Origin: Primulina eburnea
Taxonomy: Eukaryota; Streptophyta; Magnoliopsida; Lamiales; Gesneriaceae
Assembly (NCBI RefSeq): GCF_022965805.1
Contig: NC_133104.1
Location: 24,858,069-24,922,068 of the forward strand
Reading direction: 5' to 3'
Length of the DNA stretch: 64,000 nucleotides
Positions 19,610 to 31,069 of this stretch are shown one piece after another. Both the position numbers and the translations under genes were made by a program. Each line of letters opens with the position of its first letter. The first letter of the stretch is position 1. Under the pieces are notes generated by a model. The model saw only the letters and a list, made by a program, of their open reading frames with translations, was not told where the DNA came from and searched no databases.

Positions 19610-22025
19610 ATGGATCCCACAAATGAAACTGCGAGTAGTAGTACTGAGAGAATGGTTGGACAATTTGAAGGATTGTCCATGGATTTAGTGATGGCTCGAT
19701 TCCAGGATTTGAAACCATCGAGGTTCTATGGCACTGAGAGTGCAGAAAGAGCTGATGCCTTGTTGAAGGATATCGAGCATCTGTTTAATATTGTTGAATA
19801 TTCTAAGGCTTGGAGAATGAAACTTGCTCTTTATCAATTGAAAGACCGAGCGAAATCTTGGTGGGAAGCCGCTGAGATTGGACTGAAAGAGGCCAGTATT
19901 GAAGTCACATGGGATGTCTTCAAGGCCCATGTTTTGGAGCAGTATTTCCCTCCTTCTTATTATACTGCCCAAGAGAATTAATTTAATAGTCTGCAGCAAG
20001 GAACGATGACTGTTTCAGAGTATGCTTCGAAATTCTTTACGTTGTTGAAATATGCACCTCACGTAGCTGCGAATGTAAAAGCAAAATATAACAGGTTTGT
20101 AAATGGTTTACATCCTGCTATTTATACTTTTGTCATATCTGGTTTGCCTACGAGCTACGCAGAGGCAGTTGAACGAGCAAAGGCAGCCGAAGCTAGATTA
20201 AGACGAGGAGGTCCGCAGTATACTCCTCCATCTCCAGTGAAAGCTCAGCAGCCTACCTTGCATCCGAGAGGTAGGAAGTTTAAGAAGACTGGTTCCACTG
20301 TTTCTTCATCTTCTTCGAGTTCCAGTGGATTGCATATAGGGAGTCCCGTGATTGCTCCTTATTGTAGTCATTTTGGAGGTAAACATACTATCGAGCATTT
20401 TAGAGGTATGTTTGATACTTGTTATCAGTGTGGACAGGAAGGCCATTTTTCTCGAGTATGTCCGAACAGGGGTACGACTTCTTCCCAACCCCAGCCAGGA
20501 TTTCGAGGTGGCCCCAGTATGATGAGATCTGTTGTTCTTATTCCCTCTTTCCAGCAGTCAAATGTTCCATGATATCGAGGACCGGGTGGTCAGACTGCCC
20601 AAGTCCCTCCTCAAGTTCGAGTGTATGCTATGACTGATGATCAGGCGAAAGAAGCTCCTGGTGGTGTGATTGCAGGTATTTGCATGCTTTGCGATTATCC
20701 TGCACATGTTTATTTGATACAGGAGCATCTCACTCATTCATATCTCATGCATTTGTTGCATCTCATGATATTATGTGTACTCTATTGTATGATACATTGT
20801 CGAAAGCCACGCCAGTAGGAAAGATTATTCTGTCTGAGCAAGTTATGCATAATTGTGTACTGATATATGAGGATAATGTGATATTCCTGAATTTGATTGT
20901 TCTCCCAATGCACGACTTTGATTGTATTGTTGGCATGGATATCTTGACGAAAAATCGAGCTACTGTCGATCGTTTTCATGGAGTGGTTCGATTTCGACCT
21001 ATTGATGGACCCAAGTGGAATTTTTATGGCAAGGGTCTCAAGCCAAGATTCCTTTGGTATCCTCTTTGAAAATGTCCCTACTTTTGTTTAGAGGGAATGA
21101 GGGTTATCTTATCTACGCTATTGATGTCTCTAAGAATGAGCCTTCTTTATCTGATATTCCTGTTGCGAAAGAGTTCCCGGATGTATTTCCCGATGAGATT
21201 CCTGATTTTCTTCCTTATCGAGAAGTTGAATTTAGTATTGATCTTATACCGAGGACCGCGCCTATTTCTAAAGCTCCTTATCGCATGGCACCATTAGAAC
21301 TGAAAGAATTGAAAGAACAATTACAGGATCTTCTCGATAAGGGATATATTCGACCGAGTGTATCACCTTGGGGAGCTTCAGTTTCATTTGTTCGGAAGAA
21401 AGATGGTACTATGCGAATGTGTATCGATTATAGGCAACTGAATCGTGCTACTGTGAAAAACAAGTATCCACTTCCTCTTATTGATTACTTATTTGATCAG
21501 CTTCAGGGTACTTCTGTTTACTATAAAATTGATCTTTGATCTGGTTATCATCAAGCACGAGTTCGAGACGAATATGCGTCTAAAACTGCTTTCCATACCA
21601 GGTATGGCCACTATGAGTTCTTGGTTATGCCTTTCGGTGTCACGAATGCTCCTACTGTATTTATGGATCTAATGAATTGTGTCTTTCGAGATTATCTTGA
21701 CCGATTCGTTATCGTATTTATTGATGATATTCTTGTATATTTGAAATCAAAAAAGGAGCATGTTGAACATCTGAGACTGGTACTTCAAACTCTTTGAAGT
21801 AGCAATTTATAAGCTAAATTATCCAAATGTGAATTTTGGATGGACAAAGTGGTATTTTTAGGCCACGTTATTTCGAGACATGACATATCTGTTGATCCTG
21901 CTAAGGTCGAAGCTGTATTGAATTGGTCAAGACCTACGAATGTTCCTGAGATCCATAGCTTCATGGGTTTAGCTGGTTATTATCGCCGTTTTTTTGAAGG
22001 ATTTTCGAAAATAGCTAAACATATT
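19610..22025 (+). pseudogene. T1 gag-protease-RT, interrupted by S1
   Basis: Gag starts at about 19610 (MDPTNET). A stop at 19979 splits the gag core, which continues at 20006-20572 and includes an intact CCHC knuckle (C-Y-Q-C...H...C) near 20415-20460. Another stop lies at 20570. A frameshift near 20705 separates the gag end from the protease, which keeps D-T-G-A-S near 20722 (frame 20680-21069). A further frameshift at about 21040 leads into the protease-RT linker and RT (21015-21539). RT has stops at 21537 (CGA to TGA context), 21796 and 21809, but retains FIDD near 21717. The last frame, 21840-22028, ends in the connection domain where S1 inserted. The order and sequence are those of a Tekay chromovirus. 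Confidence 0.85.
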
Positions 22026-22244
22026 TGATAGGATCGGTTATTGACTAAGGAGTGTTTAGAAGGGGGGGTTGAATAAACACTTCTATAATTTAAAAGTTCT
22101 TTGAAAAAGATAGTTCAGTTTTATTACAAACTGAACTAAATATCCCGTCGGTCAATAACAATCAGTTAAACTTAATAAGCAGTTGCGGAAAATAAACTGA
22201 TTGAAAGATAGAATATCTAACTGAAAATGAAAGGCTGCAGTTGA
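22026..22244 (-). repeat. 3' LTR remnant of S1
   Basis: Matches 31070-31288 of the complete LTR, then stops at GGCTGCAGT. The U3, TATA box and most of R found at 31289-32041 are absent, and no purine tract borders the remnant. The outer end and target duplication are intact. Confidence 0.8.
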
Positions 22245-22406
22245 TAATAGATTACGCAACTGAATCATAGAATAGCTGGGTTCCTTGTAGATAATATAAA
22301 GTCTGAGAAAATGATATCAGTTGATAATAATAATCTGATTAATTCTTCAACTAATTCTTCAGCACAACTGAGTCATAAAATAACTGGACAAATGATATCA
22401 GTTGCT
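22245..22406 (-). other. S1 3' untranslated stretch
   Basis: AT-rich, with several AACTGA/TCAGTT words. It probably represents sequence once lying between the last ORF and the lost polypurine tract. Confidence 0.5.
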
Positions 22407-24092
22407 TCAGCTGCTTTCCCCCTTTTTGTCAAATACCTCCATTCTGTCTGAGAGCTTTCTAACATCGATGGATAGAAGTTTTACATCTGAGGAGATACTT
22501 GTAGCCATAGTGGTGAAAGAAGTCTGCAGTAATTCTATCTTCTTTGAAACAGAGGTTTCCAGTCGCCCAATTCTTTGACTGTTTACATCCTGATTTGTAG
22601 AGAAAGAGTTGATGAGTCCCTTCTTCATATCTGTTACAGTTTGGATAAGAGAGTCCATATTGGCTTGAAGTTTATTCATTTTCTCTAAGTTGGATGCATG
22701 TGAATGGTCCAGCTTTAGAGTGTGAGATAGTTGTGTGTTCTGAATTTTGGAGATGGTAGAGATCATTTGCTCCATATTATTCTGTAGGTGCTGAACTTCT
22801 TCCAAGATAAGTGCAACATCTGAAGAAGATGAAGGAGGAGACTGATAAGATGTTCCTGGTTCTTTAGAGATGTGCTCAAAAATGACCAAAGTTTGATCAG
22901 TTGAGACTGATTCAATAACATTTTGAACTGAAATATCAGTTTCAGTTATTTCTCCTTGAACTGGAATATCATCATCAGTGATTTCATCTAAATCCTGAGG
23001 TGATGAAGAAGGGTTCTGTTCAGCAGATGATAAAAGCACTGAAGTTGGTGCCTCTTCAGGATGATTGATTAAAGTGTCTGGCTCATTAGTGGGGTGAACC
23101 GGATCAGTAGATAGATCAGGTTGTACAGATTCAATAGTGACCTCCGGATTGATTTGATCAGCAGAGTGATCAACTGTGGAAAATTCCTGAACAACTGACT
23201 GAATAACTTCATCAATGTTTCCCAATTTCAGCTCAGCCTCAGAATACATCTTAGGAATATTAGTTGTAGGTGCTGTGTCAGATGAAGATGGAGCAATTGA
23301 TGAAATACCTTTTGGTTGAGATGAAGAATCAGCAAGATCCGTGACTGGGTTTCCAACTGAATGATCAGCTGGAGCTTCTGCAGCAATTTTTTGAGACATC
23401 TCTGGGATGATCAGCTCTTGAACCATTTCCCAGTCTTTAATTTCTGCTTGTAGTGTTATCAGATCTGTTTCCAATTGAGCATAGACTGCTTTGTCGTTGA
23501 ATGCAGTTGGACTAAGGGGATTAAAGTTTTGCCTGAGTTCAGCAACTTTTGTTCCCGATGTAAGTTAAAGAAATATTTCTTCCTTTGCAAAGCTTGCTGA
23601 ATAGAGGAGGCCTTAACTGTTTTGAGCACTAATCGTTCTAGATCAATAAATCTTTTCAACTTTGATTTATTGCGCAGTTCCTTAGCAAAAACATTAACTC
23701 TGAAATTGAAACTTGGTGCTTCTCTGCTGCAAATGTATTGACTTCTTGCCAGATAAGTCAATATGAGTCTGAATTGCATTTGAGGGCCTGGGTTCTTCTT
23801 GAAGTTTACTCTTGCCCTTAGAGTCACTTAAAATGTGTGGAATAGTTAATCCTGATGTAGTTGCGTCAATATTTTCTCTGAGTATTATTCCGGTGGGTCT
23901 GGCAAATGGTAAAGAAGAGTAAGGTGAGATACTAATCAGTGGTGCTTTGACCCCTGGAAGTTTTGATGATTTGCTGGATGCAGTGATGTTTGGCAGTAAT
24001 GAGGATAACGGTAACTGATCCTCAGTTAAGGATGCAACTGAAACTTCCTTTGAGAAAACATCCTGGATTGGCTGTTGAGTTCCTGTATCCAT
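22407..24092 (-). pseudogene. S1 accessory sense ORF after pol (function unknown)
   Basis: Three overlapping minus-strand frames (24092-23694, 23827-23459, 23474-22407) read as one protein of roughly 550 residues with two frameshifts. The N-terminal part is Ser/Pro-rich. The middle piece is basic, with KELRNKSKLKRF-type stretches. The last piece (355 residues) has an acidic Ser/Thr/Pro-rich half, then about 140 residues with regular hydrophobic spacing (from about 215 to 350) that should form a coiled coil, ending VFDKKGESS. No signal peptide or membrane segment is visible, so an envelope role is not supported, although the position matches the env-like ORF of SIRE elements. I recognise no domain. 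The open frame continues upstream of 24092 without an obvious earlier start. Confidence 0.55.
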
Positions 24093-24515
24093 TACCTGAT
24101 CAGTGGATGTGGGTTTAACATGATCAATTGAAGAGTCCAGTAAAATGTTGAGTAAAAATATGTGTACGTGTACTGTAATTTTGTGTGTAAATAATGAGCG
24201 GTTAAAAATGTGTACACGTTATAAACTGAAATTCATCATGAATTAGCAGACAGTCATGTCATTTGATGTGGAATATAATAGGTTTAATTATTTAAATTTG
24301 ATGAGAAGATTAGTTGAATAATCAACTGAACGACCAGTTAGGGAAAACTGATTCCTTTCAGTTGAGAATTCACTAACAACTGTCTTCTCAGTTAACTTCT
24401 TAAACCTTCATTCCCCCTAAATAGATGCATTAAATAAAATAATCTTGATTAAGGAAATCCCAAGGCTTTTAATCGTCTTTTAAAGGAGTGTCCTTTCATC
24501 TTCTTTGACCTGGCC

Positions 24516-24523
24516 TATAAATA
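24516..24523 (+). promoter_or_regulatory. TATA box of antisense ORF 1
   Basis: TATAAATA, 46 bases before the ATG at 24569 on the strand opposite to S1. It is preceded by GC-poor sequence and followed by a short leader. Confidence 0.6.
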
Positions 24524-24568
24524 AGAGTAGAGAAGTTAGTCACAAGCATCAGCAGAAAATACTCAAAG

Positions 24569-24967
24569 ATGGCAGGAGCAAGTAGTTCAAACGTTGATCC
24601 TTTTTCGCTGGAAGCACAGAAAGCTGCTATGGAAGACAAAGTTTTCTATGCTAGTCTTCCCTACTGGGAAGAATTACTGGAGCTCGAGCTCCTGTATAAC
24701 TCAGGAAGGGTTACTTCGTTCAGGCGGATGGCCCAACTGAGAGAAGTGCGAGAGCACTTAAAGATTTCTGCAGAGGTGGATGCCTTCAAGGAAGGCCATC
24801 TCTATGAGCTGATGCTGCGCAAGGAGTTGGAGACTCTTAACAGCATTGCTTCTTCACATAGTTTCTGCAAAACTTCATCTTCAGCACTAGCTGTTTGGAT
24901 GAATATGTGGATAGCTAGTGTGAAGGAAACTTATGATAATGTAATCCTTTCAAATATTTATGGATGA
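24569..24967 (+). CDS. S1 antisense ORF 1 (132 aa, unknown function)
   Basis: Intact plus-strand frame inside the minus-strand copia element. The product begins MAGASSSNVD and is then mostly helical and Leu/Glu-rich, with a block LYELMLRKEL near residues 78-87 and a C-terminal W-x3-W pair near 109-113. I see no signal peptide, membrane segment or known domain. A TATA box lies 46 bp upstream and an AATAAA overlaps the stop codon, so it has the parts of a small independent gene. It aligns without gaps over about 95 residues with antisense ORF 2, roughly 725 bp downstream. It might be a captured host gene or an element-encoded regulator. No assignment is made. Confidence 0.6.
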   Translation: MAGASSSNVDPFSLEAQKAAMEDKVFYASLPYWEELLELELLYNSGRVTSFRRMAQLREVREHLKISAEVDAFKEGHLYELMLRKELETLNSIASSHSFCKTSSSALAVWMNMWIASVKETYDNVILSNIYG

Positions 24968-24972
24968 ATAAA
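24967..24972 (+). terminator. Poly(A) signal of antisense ORF 1
   Basis: AATAAA overlapping the TGA stop, followed by T-rich sequence. Plausible 3'-end signal; short motifs like this also occur by chance. Confidence 0.4.
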
Positions 24973-25234
24973 ATATTTATTGCATCGTTTTGTTTTATTT
25001 CTTCACACAATTATTTGTTATATGATCTAATGAAATGCTAACAGTCATCAGTTTTGATAAGTAAACAAATGAACTGAAAAAAAACTTATTTTCATAAGTT
25101 GATAATGAAACAACTAATAAAATTCAAACTGTTATCAGTTGACAATGATCAACTGATATCTTAAATGTCCTCGGTAAATGTGAGAGACGCTTTAATTGAC
25201 TTGTGATTCTTCAACTTCTTCAACACATTTTTCT

Positions 25235-25241
25235 TATAAAT
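25235..25241 (+). promoter_or_regulatory. TATA box of antisense ORF 2
   Basis: TATAAAT, 53 bases before the ATG at 25294, at nearly the same distance as in antisense ORF 1. The leaders of the two also resemble each other (CATCAG followed by AAAA-rich sequence before ATG). Confidence 0.55.
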
Positions 25242-25293
25242 GAGATGATAGTGATAAAAATGTGATTCCACATCAGTTCAAAAGTATTTCAAC

Positions 25294-25718
25294 ATGTCTG
25301 ATTCTGATGCATGCAGTAGCACTCACGTTCATGTGACTGATCAGTCAGCCCCTCGCTTAACTGAGATCAAAAGAAAAATGGAAAGATATGTTTTTCAAAA
25401 GGTATTGATACAACCTGGAAAAAGATTTATGAACTGAAGATGGTGAGTGATAGTGGTGTCATTCCTACTCGTGCTCAGGAGGCAAGAGCACTGAAATACC
25501 TTGCTCGTTTTGAGGTTAGGCATGTTAATGATTTGGTTGAAGACAAATGTCTTTTAGAAGCAATGCTATGGAAGGAGTGGCATGTTGTTGATAAGATCTC
25601 AAAGTTAAGGGCATTTGCTGGAGTTCGAATTTATGAGTTAAATGATTGGGTTAGGACATGGCTAGATACAGTTGGATCTATGATTTCTTCTGTACATTGG
25701 GAACGTTGGTATTCTTAG
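25294..25718 (+). pseudogene. S1 antisense ORF 2, frameshifted paralogue of ORF 1
   Basis: Starts at 25294 (MSDSDACSS). The first frame stops at 25437, but a one-base shift near 25400 joins it to the frame that continues to 25718 (92 codons from the internal ATG at 25440), giving about 141 residues. From W at about residue 40 onward it aligns with antisense ORF 1 with no gap: shared positions include S-G, a leucine, E, M-L, K-E, I, F, L, and the W-x3-W pair, about 20% identity. The stop lies 77 bp from the end of the convergent pol gene. Similar size, promoter and order indicate an old tandem duplication with promoter included. The single frameshift suggests decay or a sequencing error. Confidence 0.55.
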
Positions 25719-25795
25719 TGAAATATTATTTTCAATTTGTTGTGTTCTTATTTTTTTTTTTTTTTGGTTAGTGAAATTATATTACTAATAATATC

Positions 25796-28700
25796 TTAAG
25801 ATAGATCAATTAAACCAAGAATATTTCGGAAATAAGAAAACTTAGCCTCTGGTAATGGTTTTGTGAAGATGTCTGCTGCTTGTTGTTCCGTTGAGACGTA
25901 TTCTAATCTGACGTTCTTCTTCAGTGCATGATCTCTGATGAAATGATGTCTGACATCTATATGCTTAGTCCTGGAGTGAAGAACTGGATTGTATGTAATA
26001 GCAATTGTACTCGTGTTGTCACAGAATATTGGTGATTCCTTTGCATCAACATCATAATCTTTCAATTGTTGCTGAATCCAAAGTAATTGGGCACAGCAGC
26101 TTCCAGCAGCAAGATATTCTGCTTCAGTTGTGGAAGTTGCTATGGATGTTTGCTTTTTACTAAACCAAGAGATCAGTCTGTCTCCAAGAAACTGACATGA
26201 TCCACTTGTACTTTTCCGATCAAGCTTGCATCCTGCATAATCTGCATCTGAATAGCCAACTAAATTGAAAGATGATTCTTTAGAGTACCATAATCCAACA
26301 TTTTCCGTGCCTTTAAGATATTTCAAGATACGTTTGGCAGCAGAAAAGTGTGATTGCTTAGGATTAGCTTGAAATCTTGCACATATGCATACAGCAAACA
26401 TAATATCAGGGCGACTAGCAGTTAGGTACAATAATGAACCTATTAAACCTCTGTATAGTGTCGTATCAACTGATATTCCCCCTTGATCAGTGTCTAATTT
26501 AACTGATGAGCTCATTGGAGTGCTTGCTGCTGAACAAGATTCCATGCCAAATTTCTTCAGCAATTCCTTGGTATATTAGGTTTGACTGATAAATGTTCCT
26601 GAATCCAGTTGCTTCACTTGTAAACTAAGAAAGAATGTCAGCTCACCCATCATTTTCATCTCGAACTTATCCTGCATCAACTTGGAAAATTTCTTGCACA
26701 ATTTGGGGTTAGTTGACCCAAAAATAATGTCATCAACGTAAATTTGAACAAGTAAGATATGATCATTTTTCGAAAATTTAAACAAAGTCTTATCAACTGA
26801 TCCAACAGAAAAATCATGATCAGTTAGGAATTTTGAAAGGGTTTCATACCAAGCTCTTGGAGCTTGTTTGAGACCATATAACGCTTTGTTCAAATAATAG
26901 ACATGATCAGGATAGTTATAATCGACAAAACCTGGAGGTTGTTCAACGTAGACTTCTTCCTGCAATTGGCCATTTAGGAATGCACTTTTCACATCCATTT
27001 GATAGACTTTAAAGTTCTTGAAGGATGCATAGGCAAGAAATATTCTGATTGCCTCCAGTCTTGCAACTGGTGCATATGTTTCATCATAATCAATTCCTTC
27101 TTCTTGTCTATATCCTTGTGCCACTAGCCTTGCTTTGTTGCGCACAACTGAACCATCTTCATTCAGTTTGTTTCTGTACACCCATTTTGTTCCTATAACA
27201 GTTTTAAAAGCTGGTCTTGGAACTAAGTTCCAGACATTGTTATGAACGAACTGATTTAGCTCTTCTTGCATTGCATTAATCCAATTTGGATCAGCAAGAG
27301 CTTCGTCAGTTTTTGTTGGTTCTAATTGAGATACAAAAGCTGAATGAGTAAATAGATTGAACATCTGATTTCTTGTTCTTACTGGATCAGATGGGTTACC
27401 TATTACCAGTTCTGGAGGGTGTGATTTCTTCCATCTAAGTTCAGCATTTGTTGCTACACTGTCAGCAAATTCTTCGTTAGGTAACTGAATGTTCTCAGTT
27501 TCAGTTGGAGCTAATTCAGTTGTTAACTGATTCACATTAGTTTGCTCCACTAAATGATTGTCAAGATTTGCTTCTAATTCAGCTGGTTGATCCAATATCT
27601 CAGGTTCAGATGTATGAAGGATATTTTGATTATTACGACTTTCGTCTGAGTCATCATCTTCCAGACTGATATCTGTAAATTGATCAGCTAGCTCAACTTG
27701 ATCAGTTGGCTTATCAATTAGTGTCGTTTCATCAAAATCAACATGTGCAGATTCTTCAACATTTAAGGTTTTCTTATTAAATACTCTGTAAGCTATGCTA
27801 ACTGATGAATATCCAAGGAAAATTCCTTCTGCAGATCTTGCATCAAAAGCCTTTAAATAATTTTTACCATTATCATGAATGAAGCATTTACAGCCAAATA
27901 TTTTGAAGTAAGTGATTATGCTTTTTCTTCCATGCCAGATCTCATATGGTGTTTTCATGTGGTTCTTATTAATCATCGATCTGTTCTGAGTATAGCATGC
28001 AGTGTTTACTGCTTCTGCCCAAAATCTTTGAGAAATACCAGAATCAGCAAGCATTGTTCTAGCAGCTTCTTTAAGAGTCCGATTTCTTCTCTCAGCTACA
28101 CCGTTTTGCTGAGGTGTTCTTGCTGCTGAGAGCTCATGCTTGATTCCAGTATTTTCTAAAAAGCTTGAAAGTGTTTGATTGATGAATTCAGTTCCTCGAT
28201 CAGATCTGATTCGATCAATTCCAACTGATTTTTCATTTAAAATTCTTTTGAAGAGTTTAATCAGTTGTGCAGTCGTATGGTCTTTGGATTTGAGAAATAT
28301 AACCCAAGTAAATCTTGAAAAGTCATCTACGACCACCAAGGTGTATTTCATTCCCCCTAAACTCATGACTGGTATTGGACCAAAGAGATCCATGTGCAAT
28401 AATTCTAAGCATCGGGAAGAAGATTTACATCCTTTGTTTTTGAAAGAGGATCGTACTTGTTTTCCATACTGACATGCTGAGCAAAGTTTTTCTTTTGAAA
28501 AATTTATTTTGGGCAAACCAGTTACAAGTTCATGCTTACTCAGATAGGCAAGGGATTTAAAATTTAAATGATTTAACCTTTTATGCCACAACCAGTTTTG
28601 AGATGATTTAGATGCAATAAAGCATACTGGTGTATAAGGTTGATCATTCCAGCTGACTTTGTAAGTGTTTCCACACCTTTTGCCAGTTAGAATAATCTCT

Positions 28701-28990
28701 TCAGTTGAGTTTTTGACTGAACATGAGTGTTTGTCAAACTGAACTGAGAATCCATTATCGCATAACTGACTAATACTTATCAGATTATTCTTGAGATTCT
28801 CGACTAATAAAACATCATTAATGGTGAAGTTACCATGGATAAGCTTACCCTTACCCACAGTTTTACCATTGGAGTTATCCCCAAAACTGATGTTTGGACC
28901 AGTGTATTTGACCAGTTGAGATAATAAATTTGAATCTCCTGTCATATGTCATGAACATCCACTGTCCAAATACCATATTGATCCAATGCT
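25796..28990 (-). pseudogene. S1 pol: protease, integrase, RT, RNase H
   Basis: The minus-strand frame begins with the protease motif W-Y-L-D-S-G near 28970, followed at once by an in-frame TGA (about 28952). The main frame, 28945-26576, holds 789 codons: the gag-pre-integrase zinc region (H-x3-H...C-x2-C, near residues 120-160), the integrase core with D, D, E in MDLFGP, SDRGTEF and NGVAERR, then RT with YVDD. A TAA at about 26574 separates RNase H (26563-25796), which keeps YSDADYAG and the C-terminal HIDVRHH motif. It ends LIDLS. Two point stops are the only lesions I see, so the gene died recently relative to T1, T3 and T5. Pol would normally be fused to gag. Confidence 0.9.
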
Positions 28991-29044
28991 TGTACCTATT
29001 TTCTGCAATTAAACACAAAATAAGATTTTGGTACCCCTTTTTTT

Positions 29045-31011
29045 TTATTTGGGTCCAAAGTTGATTAGTCCTTTAGGAATCCAGACTTGAATCAGTCTAA
29101 CTGACCGTCCTGTTGCTGTATTCCATATGATCCTTCCTTGTCTGTTTGTGCTTGGTGTATGGTGTGTGGATGATACAACATGTATTTTGCCCTTTTTCAA
29201 CTGATTGTTCAACCGATATCTTTTCTGAACTGGCTTACTGTTGTAGTAGTTTGAGTAGCCATTTGAATATTTTCTGCTAAGAGTTTTTAGTTGCTGACTC
29301 CATGAGTCAGTCTTACTTTTTGGATTATACCCAATCCTACATCTCTTTCCTTTATTCATATTCTGAGATGGCTGTACAATCAGTTTACTCGACTCTGCTT
29401 GTTCTTGTACCATAACTGATTTTACTAAGTGAATATATTTCCCTTTGTTCATATTCAGTTTTGGTTGAGTATCTTGGGAAGACGAATCATCTTTACTACA
29501 GAATCCTAAACCAGTTTTATCTTTAACTGATTTCTGAGAATTCTGTATATTAGTTAAATCTTTAGATGATTTGTTCCAAGCCTGAATAAGCTCATTGTGC
29601 TTTGAATTTTCAAGCAACAATTTTTGAATCATTAATTGATCCCTGCTTCTTTCATTTCTGAGTTCAGCAATCTCCCTTTTCAGACTCAACATATCAACTG
29701 ATTCATCAGTTTTTGTCTTATTGTCTTTGGGATCATCTTGCTTTGCTCTGATTTTTTCAAATGATAAGGCAAGCATTTGATACTCACTGACCATGTCATG
29801 AAGAGTTGATATGAGTTCTTCTCTTGTAAAATCAGTTGAACTAAAATCAAATACCTGCTGATAGTTTGATTGATCTTCTATGTTATCAGCCATCAGACAT
29901 TTTACTTCTTCTTCATCCTCACTAGAACTGTAAGAACTTTCTGGTTCTGACTCTTCGCTGTCAGTTTCTGCCCATTTGGCTTTGCTATCTTCAGCTAGGA
30001 GTAATTCATGTTTCTTTCTGTAAGGCTTCTTGTCGTCCTTAGATCTCTTCTTATGCTCATACACTTTCTTCTTTCTTTCAGTTGAGACTTGATTGTCCTT
30101 TTTCGGCTTGAGACAGTTAGCAATAAAGTGACCAGATTTGCCACAATTGTAACATACATTAGACTCTTCTCTAGAGTTGTTTCTTTGATAATTCTTCTGA
30201 AAATTTCCTTGATTTTTCCTCATGAATCTTCCAAATTTCTTAATGAATAGTGACATAGCATCATTGCTCAGTTGATCAGCAGCTTTCTCAACTGAACCAG
30301 TTGGTTCACTTCTAACAGCAGTCAAGGCAGTAGTTGCTGCTGGGGTAGATGGTTCCCCTTCTCGAGTTTGAAGTTCAAACTCATATGCTTTCAGGTCAGC
30401 AAATAAATCATGAAGTTCAACTTTGTTCAGATCTTTTGATTCCCTCATTGCCATAGTTTTGACATCCCATTCTTTGGGAAGTCCTCTGATTACTTTCAAC
30501 GCTACTTCTTTATTTGTATACACTTTTCCAAGTGCATTTAGTTCGTTGATGATACAGCTGGTTCTTTCATCATATTCGTGCATTGTTTCTCCAATCTTCA
30601 TTCTGATGTTGTCGAACTTCTGCACAGCAACTGAAAGTTTGTTTTCCTTGGTTTGTTCATTGCCATCGCAAAGTTGAATTAACTTCTCCCAAATTTCTTT
30701 GGCGGTTTTGTACATTTTGATTTTACTGAACGTTACTTTGTCCAGTGTCTTATACAATATGTCTTTTGCAACATTTCTAGATTTTCCTTTCTCTTTTCCT
30801 CAGTAGTCCACTCATCTCTGGGCTTTTCAATTCGGTGAGGTGCCCCTTCAGTAATAGCAACAGCTGTGTTTGCTTTCAAAATCTTCATGGGTCCGTCGGT
30901 TATAACGTACCACATGTCATCGTCTTGTGCAGCTAGATGAGCCTGCATTCTTATTTTCCAATCATCGAAATCTTCTCTGGAGAACATAAGAATCTTATTG
31001 AATGAGGACAT
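29045..31011 (-). pseudogene. S1 gag
   Basis: Starts at 31011 (MSSFNKILMF), typical of copia gags. A one-base deletion near 30775 breaks the frame, which continues in 30757-29045 (570 codons). It has the copia gag core with W-x2-R-M near the start and the WEKLIQL helix, a CCHC knuckle (C-Y-N-C...H...C, near residue 200), a long basic then acidic Ser/Glu-rich region, and a helical segment. After the stop at 29045 come about 55 codons of linker with further stops before protease. Some of this region could have been spliced or recoded in the active ancestor, since copia gag-pol is usually one frame. Confidence 0.85.
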
Positions 31012-31054
31012 AGTGATCAGATTGAGTATAGATAGTCTTTGATAGGATATGCCT

Positions 31055-31067
31055 TGCTCTGATACCA
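31055..31067 (-). promoter_or_regulatory. Primer-binding site, tRNA-Met (S1)
   Basis: The minus strand reads TGGTATCAGAGCA, two bases from the 5' LTR border at 31070. Confidence 0.9.
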
Positions 31068-31069
31068 CT

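Noticed and set aside
22407..24092. S1 sense ORF as a viral envelope gene
   Set aside because: No signal peptide, membrane segment or glycoprotein-like cysteine pattern is visible; position alone is not enough.
24569..24967. Antisense ORF 1 as an ordinary host gene flanking the copia element
   Set aside because: It lies inside S1, between pol and the 3' LTR remnant, within the intact atatt duplication, so it belongs to the element, although an origin by capture remains possible.
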